This document shows, one piece after another, positions 34,292 through 40,426 of a stretch of DNA of 64,000 bases; positions within the stretch are counted from its first letter, which is position 1; each line of letters starts with the position of its first letter. The stretch comes from Urbifossiella limnaea (GTDB lineage: Bacteria; Planctomycetota; Planctomycetia; Gemmatales; Gemmataceae), in contig NZ_CP036273.1 of NCBI RefSeq assembly GCF_007747215.1, positions 5,750,322-5,814,321 of the forward strand, written 5' to 3'. Under the pieces are notes generated by a model. That model saw only the letters and a list, made by a program, of their open reading frames with translations. It made no database searches and had not been told where the DNA came from. Made by a program: the position numbers and the translations under genes.

Positions 34292-34780
34292 ATGTCCGCC
34301 AAGCACAAGAACGTGACCGAGGATGTGACGGTCGAGCTGCCGATCACGCCCATGCTGGACATGAGTTTCCAGCTCATGGCGTTCTTCATCTTCACGTTCC
34401 GGCCGGCCCCGAGCGAGGGGCAGATCGCCATGTCGCTGCCGAAGGAGGAGGGCGGCGGCGACGCCGTCCCCAGCGCCACCGACGACAAGCCGGTGACGTT
34501 CGTCGTCACCGTGGACAGCGGCCCGAACGGCACCGTCGGCAACATGACCATCCGCGAGAAGGACGGCCCCCCCGGCGGCGACGCCATCGGGGCCAGCTTC
34601 GACCGCTACGGGGCCGAGTTGCGGAAGCGCCGCGCCGACCTGAAGGGCCGTCCGAGTAAGCTGACGCTGGAGATCGGCGACGGCATCCTGCACGAATACG
34701 TGGTGCGCCTGCTCGACGTGGCCCGCCAGGCCGAGTTCGAGGACATCGCCCCCATCCCGGCCAACCCCAAGAGCCGCTAG
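34292..34780 (+). CDS. ExbD/TolR-family biopolymer transport protein (second copy)
   Basis: The 162-residue protein starts [20 protein letters not shown] and has one N-terminal helix (about 21-40) with the proton-path Asp in [18 protein letters not shown] periplasmic domain follows, with a Gly/Pro-rich insertion ([18 protein letters not shown]) before [20 protein letters not shown]. Its sequence is clearly diverged from the first copy, so the two are not a recent duplication. They may form a heteromeric ExbD pair with the ExbB-like channel. ATG 34292 is chosen over an upstream in-frame ATG at 34205, because the intervening codons translate the CCCACGGT repeats. No clear Shine-Dalgarno is visible. 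Confidence 0.86.
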   Translation: MSAKHKNVTEDVTVELPITPMLDMSFQLMAFFIFTFRPAPSEGQIAMSLPKEEGGGDAVPSATDDKPVTFVVTVDSGPNGTVGNMTIREKDGPPGGDAIGASFDRYGAELRKRRADLKGRPSKLTLEIGDGILHEYVVRLLDVARQAEFEDIAPIPANPKSR

Positions 34781-34904
34781 ACGCTCCCAGGGCCTTTGCT
34801 CTGGGCTGTTGGCTGCCGCCCCTTCGGGGCTCAAACCGGCACCGGTGGTATCCCATCCAGGTCGGCCCGTGACCACCGGCGGACACGCGGTTGCCAGAAA
34901 GCGA

Positions 34905-34931
34905 TTGCGGCGCGGGAACTTCCGGCACAAT
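34905..34931 (+). promoter_or_regulatory. Possible promoter for the duplicated-domain membrane protein
   Basis: TTGCGG (34905-34910), 15 bp, CACAAT (34926-34931). The predicted transcript start is about 27 bases before ATG 34964. The same layout precedes the genes at 39003 and 58784, which strengthens the case. Confidence 0.42.
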
Positions 34932-34963
34932 CGACCGTCCAATGCTGTGGAGGGGTTGCTCGC

Positions 34964-36448
34964 ATGTCATTCGGCCGGAGCCATTCCGCCGCTCAAGTTG
35001 GTTCCCGGTTTGCCCTTGCGGCCGGTCTGGCTCTCGCCTGCGCAGCCGGCGTTCGCGCCCAACCCGAGAAACTCGACGAGGAGCCGCCGCTCCCGCCGCA
35101 GGAGCTCAAGCGGTTCAACGAGACGAAATGGCGGCCGAAGGGCGGGGCACTCGCCGTCCCCAACCCCGACCGGGCCATCTTCCGCGGCCGGCTCGACGCC
35201 AAGCTGAAGACCGTGACCGGCGGCATCGAGGACGACCGGCCGCTGGCGTCCGAGAAGCAGAACGCCGACGAAGCCGCGGCCTGGGTCGAGGTGGTGGTTC
35301 ACGCCCACGGCCTCGCCGCCGCCGACCTGGAGAAGTACGCCGCAACCGACCTCACGCCCGACGACCTGACTCAGCCGCAGCGACGCTACTTCCGCCTGGA
35401 GCTCGTCCGGTTCGACGGCACGCTCACGAAGTTCCGCCGCGTCACGCCCGTGAAGGCGCTCGCCGACGTGGGCATCACGGCCGTCTACGAGGGCTGGCTG
35501 GTGCCGGTGGACGAGTCGCCGGCGAACCCGGTGCGGGTGGTGTTCACCGAGTTGCCGACCGGCTTCCCGGTTCCGCCGGCCCCGGCCGCGGGCGCCCCCG
35601 CCGGCGAGTGGCTCGCCGCCGAGCGCTGGGTCGCGTTCGCCGGCTTCTTCTTCAAGCTGGCCAGCGAGCCGCAGGCGCCGGTGGTCGTCGGCAAGTCGGT
35701 GACGCCGCTCCCCGGCCCGCCCCCGGAGGCCACCGACCTGGCGCTGGCGACCCGCTACCGGGTCTTCCGCCTGGTCCGCGACGACGCCCCGATCAGCCGC
35801 GACCCGATGCACTGGGAGGAGACGGCGGCGTGGAACCGCACGCTGCTACACGTGCGGAAGTTCGAGCTCGACGCCCTCCAGGCCGCCGCGAATCCGAAGC
35901 TGTCGTTCGCCGACCTGTTCCAGACCGGCCGCGAGGATTATCAGTTCAAGCTGGTGCAGATCAAGGGCCGGCTCATCCGCGTGAAGGCGGTGGAGCGGAG
36001 CAAGCGGCTGGTCGAGGCCGGCGTGCCGAACCTGTACGAGGCGTGGGTGGTGCCGCACGACGAGCCGCGCGGCAACCCGGTCTGCGTCGTACTCACCGAG
36101 TTGCCCGACGGCGTGGCGCCGGCGAACCTCATGAACTTTAACGTGGTCGTGGCCGGCTACTTCTTCAAGCTGTTCCACTACGAGTCGGCCGAGCCCGCGG
36201 GCGACGACCCGGCCCGGCACAAGTGGAAGAAGGCGCCGCTGATCCTGGCCCGCGGCGTGTCGCTGGTGACCACCGACCCGACCGACGGCCCCCGCGAGTG
36301 GGTGAAGTGGTTCATCCCGGTGATCGTCGGCGGGGTGGTGTCGCTGGCCCTGTCAGCGTTCCTGCTGAGCCGGTGGTTTCGCGCCGGCGACGATCGCGCC
36401 CGGGCCGAGTTCGAGAATGCCCGGGTGAAGAACCCGTTCACCGAGTAA
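34964..36448 (+). CDS. Membrane-anchored periplasmic protein with a duplicated domain, unknown function
   Basis: This 494-residue protein has an N-terminal signal peptide (MSFGRSHSAAQVGSRFALAA, cleaved near VRAQ) and a C-terminal membrane helix (about 446-470, IPVIVGGVVSLALSAFLL), so its bulk should be periplasmic. Two related halves are visible. The first has YEGWLVP, VRVVFTELP and AGFFFKL (about 185-230); the second has YEAWVVP, VCVVLTELP and AGYFFKL (about 355-400). I do not recognise the domain. ATG 34964 has GGAGGGG nine bases upstream. Sitting between the ExbD genes and the cyclase-repeat gene, it is a candidate adaptor for the Exb motor; this is inferred from position only. Confidence 0.78.
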   Translation: MSFGRSHSAAQVGSRFALAAGLALACAAGVRAQPEKLDEEPPLPPQELKRFNETKWRPKGGALAVPNPDRAIFRGRLDAKLKTVTGGIEDDRPLASEKQNADEAAAWVEVVVHAHGLAAADLEKYAATDLTPDDLTQPQRRYFRLELVRFDGTLTKFRRVTPVKALADVGITAVYEGWLVPVDESPANPVRVVFTELPTGFPVPPAPAAGAPAGEWLAAERWVAFAGFFFKLASEPQAPVVVGKSVTPLPGPPPEATDLALATRYRVFRLVRDDAPISRDPMHWEETAAWNRTLLHVRKFELDALQAAANPKLSFADLFQTGREDYQFKLVQIKGRLIRVKAVERSKRLVEAGVPNLYEAWVVPHDEPRGNPVCVVLTELPDGVAPANLMNFNVVVAGYFFKLFHYESAEPAGDDPARHKWKKAPLILARGVSLVTTDPTDGPREWVKWFIPVIVGGVVSLALSAFLLSRWFRAGDDRARAEFENARVKNPFTE

Positions 36449-36517
36449 GTCCGTGACTCGCTCGGAGTCGTGTGATACATTAGTTCAACCGTCACCGCCC
36501 GCCCGAGGGAGACGACC

Positions 36518-38206
36518 GTGAGCATGCCGAACGCCACCCCGCCCGCGAACAACCGACCCGCGCCGCCGCCGAAGCCGGCGGGCGGCCCGGCCGTGATCCG
36601 CCGCGTCGGCGGCGTCGAGGAGACGCTGCACGACCGGCTCGTCAACCGCCACCTGCCGGCGTGGGTCGTCAGCGGCCTCGTCCACCTCGGCATCATTGCC
36701 CTGGCCTTCCTCATCTTCGGCTTCCGCGGCCCGGAGAAGAAGCAGGTCGACAAGATCCTGGCGACCACCGTCGAGAAGGAAGAGACGGACGAGAGCACCA
36801 AGGACCTCACGATCGAGGACATCGGCTTCGAGCCGCACGAGGCCGCCATCCCCGACATCGAGCGCGAGGCGGAGAAGACCTCCGTCGGCGTCGTGACCGA
36901 CGACCCGGTCGGCGTGCCGGACGCCAAGACGAACGACTCCAACGCGCTGTCGGCGATCGGCCTGCCGTCGTCGGACCTGACGACGCCCGGGGCCACCGGC
37001 GACGCCGGCATGGCGGTCGGCGGCACCGGCGGTGCGAACGGCCTGGCACAGGCCGAGTTCGCCGGCCGCAGCGGCGGCACCAAGAGCCGGCTGCTGAAGG
37101 AGGGCGGCGGCAACTCCGAGAGCGAGGCGGCCGTGGCCGCCGGGCTGAAGTGGCTCGCCAACCAGCAGAAGCCGGGCGGGTACTGGGAGTTCGACCCGCG
37201 CGACCCGAAGATGAAGACCAAGGACTGGGCCACGTCCACCGGCCTGGCGCTGCTGCCGTTCCTGGCCGCCGGCCAGACGCACCGCTCCGGCGGCAAGTAC
37301 ACCAAGCAGCTGTCCGACGGCCTGACCTGGCTGAAGAACGACCTCAACATCTCGACCGGCCGGTTCAACCACGGCAGCCCGCAGTACATGTACGGCCACG
37401 CCATCTCCACGATGGCCCTGTGCGAGGCGTACGGCATGACCAAGGACCGCGGCCTGCTTACGCACGCCCAGGCCGCGATCAACTACATCGTCCGCGCCCA
37501 GGGGGCCGACGGCAGCTGGGGCTACCAGGCCGGCACCACCGGCGACACGTCGATCGTCGGCTGGCAGGTTCAGGCGCTGCGGGCCGCGCAGCTGACGAAG
37601 GACATCACCGTGCCCGAGGCGTCGGTGAAACGGGCCGTCGAGTTCCTGAACCGGGTGTCGTCGGGCTCGCTGAAGTCGGCCTACGGGTACACCCAGCCGA
37701 ACGGCCGGGCCGGCACGGCGCTGACGGCCGTGGGCCTACTCTGCCGCTACTACGTGGACGGGTGGGGGCCGAACAACGCCGGCATGGCCGAGGGCTCGAT
37801 CGGCCTGTTCGGCAACACCAAGGCCGACGCCGTGAACACGGTGACGAAGACGGACCGCATCCGCGCCCCGCGGACGCTGGAGCAGGTGAAGGCGAACCCG
37901 GGCACGCCCGAGATGTACTACTACTACTACGCCACGCAGGTGGTCCACTTCTACGGCGGCCCCGAGTGGCAGGAGTGGAACGAGGGGCCGAAGGACGCCA
38001 CCGGCAAGCGGCTCGGCGGCATGCGCGACTGGCTCGTGAAGACGCAGAGCAAGAACGGCAACGACAGCGGCAGCTGGAACCCCGACCCGGGGACGATCGG
38101 CAGCCACTGCGGGCGGGTGGGCACGACGTGCCTGACGCTGCTGACGCTCGAGGTGTACTACCGCCACCTGCCGCTGTACAAGCGGAACCAGGGCGCCGCG
38201 GACTGA
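36518..38206 (+). CDS. Membrane-anchored prenyltransferase/squalene-cyclase-repeat protein with TonB-like N-terminus
   Basis: The 562-residue protein starts with a Pro-rich cytoplasmic segment, then one membrane helix (about 48-66, AWVVSGLVHLGIIALAFLIF) followed by an acidic periplasmic linker, as in TonB-type anchors. From about residue 200 it is built from alpha/alpha-toroid repeats of the prenyltransferase/squalene oxidase class (AVAAGLKWLANQQKPGGYWE, AINYIVRAQGADGSWGYQ). No DxDD cyclase or prenyltransferase zinc site is evident, so it is probably a binding scaffold. It follows the ExbB/ExbD-like genes and could be the element they energise. GTG 36518 (GGGAG six bases upstream) or ATG 36524 may start it. 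A strong terminator follows. Confidence 0.83.
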   Translation: MSMPNATPPANNRPAPPPKPAGGPAVIRRVGGVEETLHDRLVNRHLPAWVVSGLVHLGIIALAFLIFGFRGPEKKQVDKILATTVEKEETDESTKDLTIEDIGFEPHEAAIPDIEREAEKTSVGVVTDDPVGVPDAKTNDSNALSAIGLPSSDLTTPGATGDAGMAVGGTGGANGLAQAEFAGRSGGTKSRLLKEGGGNSESEAAVAAGLKWLANQQKPGGYWEFDPRDPKMKTKDWATSTGLALLPFLAAGQTHRSGGKYTKQLSDGLTWLKNDLNISTGRFNHGSPQYMYGHAISTMALCEAYGMTKDRGLLTHAQAAINYIVRAQGADGSWGYQAGTTGDTSIVGWQVQALRAAQLTKDITVPEASVKRAVEFLNRVSSGSLKSAYGYTQPNGRAGTALTAVGLLCRYYVDGWGPNNAGMAEGSIGLFGNTKADAVNTVTKTDRIRAPRTLEQVKANPGTPEMYYYYYATQVVHFYGGPEWQEWNEGPKDATGKRLGGMRDWLVKTQSKNGNDSGSWNPDPGTIGSHCGRVGTTCLTLLTLEVYYRHLPLYKRNQGAAD

Positions 38207-38226
38207 CCGCGGCGGGCGGACCGCAA

Positions 38227-38255
38227 GCCCGGGGGCCTGTGCCCCCGGGCTTTCT
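38227..38255 (+). terminator. Rho-independent terminator after the cyclase-repeat gene
   Basis: GCCCGGGGGC (38227-38236), loop CTGT, GCCCCCGGGC (38241-38250), then TTTCT. This is a classical intrinsic terminator 20 bases after the stop codon, closing the exb-like cluster. Confidence 0.88.
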
Positions 38256-38272
38256 CGTTGACGGGGAGCCCG

Positions 38273-38431
38273 ATGCCGACCGACCCGCCGATTCCGCCGC
38301 CGTCGCGCGAGATCACGTTGGAAGAGTGGATCGCCGCCGGCCAGAGTTGCTGTGGCGCTGCCGACGACGTAGCACCGCCCGAGGTGACGTGTGAGCCGGC
38401 CGCACCAGGGGATTTCAGGCCGAAGGGGTGA
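38273..38431 (+). CDS. Possible small protein of 52 residues
   Basis: An open frame begins MPTDPPIPPPSREITLEEWI and contains a Cys-Cys pair (GQSCCGAAD) and a third cysteine near residue 40. GGGGAG lies seven bases before the ATG. It fits exactly between two terminators (38227-38255 and 38453-38481), so it would need read-through or its own promoter. No family is recognised. Expression is uncertain, but the ribosome-binding site and the position make it worth listing. Confidence 0.38.
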   Translation: MPTDPPIPPPSREITLEEWIAAGQSCCGAADDVAPPEVTCEPAAPGDFRPKG

Positions 38432-38452
38432 CGACCAGAGTCGTCAAAGTGA

Positions 38453-38481
38453 AACGCCCGGGGGTGCTTCCCCCGGGCGTT
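38453..38481. terminator. Bidirectional 12-bp terminator hairpin
   Basis: AACGCCCGGGGG (38453-38464) and CCCCCGGGCGTT (38470-38481) are perfectly complementary around TGCTT. It lies between the small rightward frame and the leftward secreted-protein gene (stop at 38505) and can serve both strands. Confidence 0.82.
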
Positions 38482-38504
38482 CGCGCTACCTGCCCGCATG
38501 CGGC

Positions 38505-38834
38505 TCAGCGCCAGCCGCGCCAGCCGGCCCGGTAAACCGGGTAGTAGCCGTAGCTAACCACCGGAGCCGGGGCGACGACCGCGGCCGGCGCCGCGTACAT
38601 CACGGTCGGCACCGGGGCCACAGCGGCCGCGGGCGCCACGTACCCACCGGGCACGACGTAGCTGCCGGGGGCGAAAAAGGCGCCGGGGGCGACGTAGCTG
38701 CCGGGGGCGAGATAGTAGCCGGGGTACGGGGCGGCGTAAACCACACCGCGGCGGACGATGTACTGGGCGTCGGCATCGCCGGCGCCGGCCGCGACGGCGG
38801 CCAGGGCGGCGATCGACAGGGCGGCGGTGCGCAT
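38505..38834 (-). CDS. Small secreted Tyr/Pro/Ala/Val-rich protein
   Basis: The 109-residue product has a signal peptide (MRTAALSIAALAAVAAGAGD, cleaved near ADAQ). Its mature part is low-complexity, with repeated YVAPG/SYVVPG/GYVAPA units and many tyrosines, ending GYYPVYRAGWRGWR. Such Tyr- and Pro-rich repeats suggest a structural or surface role, but no family is recognised. GAGAGGAA is a good Shine-Dalgarno seven bases before ATG 38834. It ends just before a strong bidirectional hairpin and is probably transcribed alone. Confidence 0.75.
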   Translation of the reverse strand: MRTAALSIAALAAVAAGAGDADAQYIVRRGVVYAAPYPGYYLAPGSYVAPGAFFAPGSYVVPGGYVAPAAAVAPVPTVMYAAPAAVVAPAPVVSYGYYPVYRAGWRGWR

Positions 38835-38901
38835 CACGGAATTCCTCTCCGGGTGTCGGGCGACGATCGGTCGGTGCAACGAGCGTGCCCGGCCGGCGGG
38901 C

Positions 38902-39003
38902 TTACGCCTTGTACTTCTTGGTGGAGCGGGCTTCGTGCTTCTTCTTCTTCCGGCGGCGCTTGTTGGCGGTCCGCAGTTCCTTCCGCTTGTGCTGAATCCC
39001 CAC
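38902..39003 (-). CDS. 33-residue very basic protein, possibly ribosome- or RNA-associated
   Basis: This tiny gene reads GIQHKRKELRTANKRRRKKK after a GTG start and ends RSTKKYKA; 16 of its 33 residues are Lys or Arg. GGAG lies seven bases before the GTG and a promoter-like pair (39042-39068) precedes it. Its size and composition resemble small bacterial ribosome-associated basic proteins such as bTHX or the COX24/AURKAIP1-like group, but I cannot assign a family. An in-frame TAA ends it at 38902. Confidence 0.62.
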   Translation of the reverse strand: MGIQHKRKELRTANKRRRKKKKHEARSTKKYKA

Positions 39004-39041
39004 GGCGGTCTCCACTCGTCGGCTTCGGGTCTAAGACGGGT

Positions 39042-39068
39042 ATTGTACGACTCCGCCGCCCGCGGCAA
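39042..39068 (-). promoter_or_regulatory. Promoter candidate for the 33-residue basic protein
   Basis: On the minus strand, TTGCCG (39063-39068), 15 bp, TACAAT (39042-39047). The inferred start near 39035 gives a leader of about 32 bases before GTG 39003. Same layout as at 34905 and 58820. Confidence 0.48.
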
Positions 39069-39078
39069 CCCGTGCGGT

Positions 39079-39107
39079 TTGACCGTCGCTCCGGTTTCGG
39101 TTAGCCT
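39079..39107 (+). promoter_or_regulatory. Promoter candidate for the TIGR03067 gene
   Basis: TTGACC (39079-39084), 17 bp, TAGCCT (39102-39107), 51 bp before ATG 39159. It is divergent from the adjacent minus-strand promoter. The -35 is good and the -10 is weak. Confidence 0.35.
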
Positions 39108-39158
39108 GAGCCGCCGGCGGCGGGCGCGGCCACCACGCCATCGTTGGAGAAACCCCGG

Positions 39159-39605
39159 ATGCGAGTCGCACTTCTGGCGCTGCTCTCCGCTCTTGCGGTC
39201 GCCGGGGCGAGCGCGCGGCCGGACGACAAGGCCGTCGCGACCGACCGCAAGGCGTTCCAGGGCACGTGAACGTTCGAATCCGTCGAGGTCGGCGGCCGCA
39301 AGCTGCCTGAGGAGTTGCTCCGCGGCATGCTGGTCACGTTCGACGGCGACTCGTACTCGGTGAAGACGGGCGACACCGTGATCGAGGCGGCCACGCAGGC
39401 ACTCGACCCGTCGAAGTCGCCGAAGACTCTCGACTCGAAGGTGACCGCCGGCCCGAACAAGGGTGCGGTCCTCCTCGGCATCTACGAGATCCGCGGCGAC
39501 AGGCTCACCGTCTGCTTCGACCCCGAGGGGAAGGAACGGCCCACGGCGTTCAAGGCCGACGCCGGCACCCGGACGCTCGTCGTCCACAATCGCGTCAAGA
39601 AGTGA
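39159..39605 (+). pseudogene. TIGR03067-family secreted protein interrupted by an in-frame TGA
   Basis: A signal peptide (MRVALLALLSALAVAGASAR) leads into the planctomycete-specific TIGR03067 domain. Codon 37 (39267-39269) is TGA, where the family normally has the Trp of a GTW motif: the sequence reads FQGT, stop, TFESVEVGGRKLPEELLRGM. The rest is intact and typical (LDPSKSPKTLD, KGAVLLGIYEIRGDRLTVCF, DPEGKERPTAF), ending 111 codons later with no other lesion. TGG-to-TGA is a single change, so this is a recent nonsense mutation, a sequencing error, or a read-through site. A restart at ATG 39330 would lack the signal peptide. TGA clearly acts as stop elsewhere in the window. Confidence 0.8.
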
Positions 39606-39633
39606 CCCGAACCTTGCCCCACCGCCGGAAGTT

Positions 39634-39654
39634 GTGACGCGCGCGGCGCGTCAC
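39634..39654. terminator. 9-bp perfect hairpin after the TIGR03067 pseudogene
   Basis: GTGACGCGC (39634-39642) and GCGCGTCAC (39646-39654) form a perfect stem with a 3-base loop, 29 bases after the pseudogene stop. It has no U tract, so terminator function is only probable. Confidence 0.45.
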
Positions 39655-39745
39655 GATGGCGGCTCGCCGCGGCGATCCGGACCGGCGACCGGCTGTGTAC
39701 CGAGTGCCCGTTGTTCCTGCGCCCCGCGGCGTGTGGAGAACACGC

Positions 39746-40372
39746 ATGTCCCGCGCGTCCCGAATCCGGGCTGTGGCCTTGGCGGCTGTGGTCGCCGCGT
39801 GCGGGTGCGGCCGGCCCGACCCGCCCAAACCCGCTGTCGGCACGAAGGACCGAGCCGACGAACGGGAGTCACTGTTGGCCCGGCTGGTGGCACGGGCCGA
39901 CTCCCTCGCCGACGCCGGCGACTTCGGCCCCGCGGAGGCGACGTACTCGCTGGCACTAAGGTACGGCGACGACCCCGCCATCCGTTCCAAGCTCGCCGGG
40001 GTGCGCGACAAGGCGGCCCGCGACCTGACTCCGGCCCAGGCGAAGCGCTTCGACGCGGCACTCGCGCACCTCGCGACGGCCACAGCCGCGTGGCCAGCCA
40101 CGTCCCGTACCACCGACGAGGTCGAGCTCCGCCTCCTCCTCGACACCGCCTACCTCCGCGACCACCGCCGCCGACCGGCCGGCGGAACTGGGGCAGAGGT
40201 GTTCATCGGCCCGGGGAACGAGCCCGTCCACCCGCGAACCCTGGAGCGGGAGTTCGGCGAGCCGACGTCCCGCGACGAGAATCGGGTACTGACGTACGGC
40301 CGGTTGCGGTTCGTGTTCGGGCCCGACATGTTCACAGCGGCCGTCTTCCTGCAGCCGGCACCCGGGCCTTGA
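39746..40372 (+). CDS. Lipoprotein with TPR-like helical region
   Basis: The 208-residue protein starts MSRASRIRAVALAAVVAACG and has a lipobox ending at Cys19 (AACGC), predicting a lipid anchor. Residues 45-110 are helical and TPR-like (LADAGDFGPAEATYSLALRY, then AQAKRFDAALAHLATA). The C-terminal part (PRTLEREFGEPTSRDENRVL, YGRLRFVFGPD) is a compact beta region that I do not recognise. ATG 39746 is supported by GGAG eight bases upstream and by the signal sequence beginning there. It probably sits on the inner face of the outer membrane or on the cytoplasmic membrane. Its function is unknown. Confidence 0.72.
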   Translation: MSRASRIRAVALAAVVAACGCGRPDPPKPAVGTKDRADERESLLARLVARADSLADAGDFGPAEATYSLALRYGDDPAIRSKLAGVRDKAARDLTPAQAKRFDAALAHLATATAAWPATSRTTDEVELRLLLDTAYLRDHRRRPAGGTGAEVFIGPGNEPVHPRTLEREFGEPTSRDENRVLTYGRLRFVFGPDMFTAAVFLQPAPGP

Positions 40373-40426
40373 TCGCCGAACGGCGCGAGACGACACGTGG
40401 CCTCGCGAGAACAGAAGTGCACGCCT

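Noticed and set aside
39267-39269. Selenocysteine or recoded tryptophan at the in-frame TGA
   Set aside because: No selenocysteine insertion element is visible next to it, the position is normally Trp rather than Cys, and TGA is the stop codon of many genes in this window.
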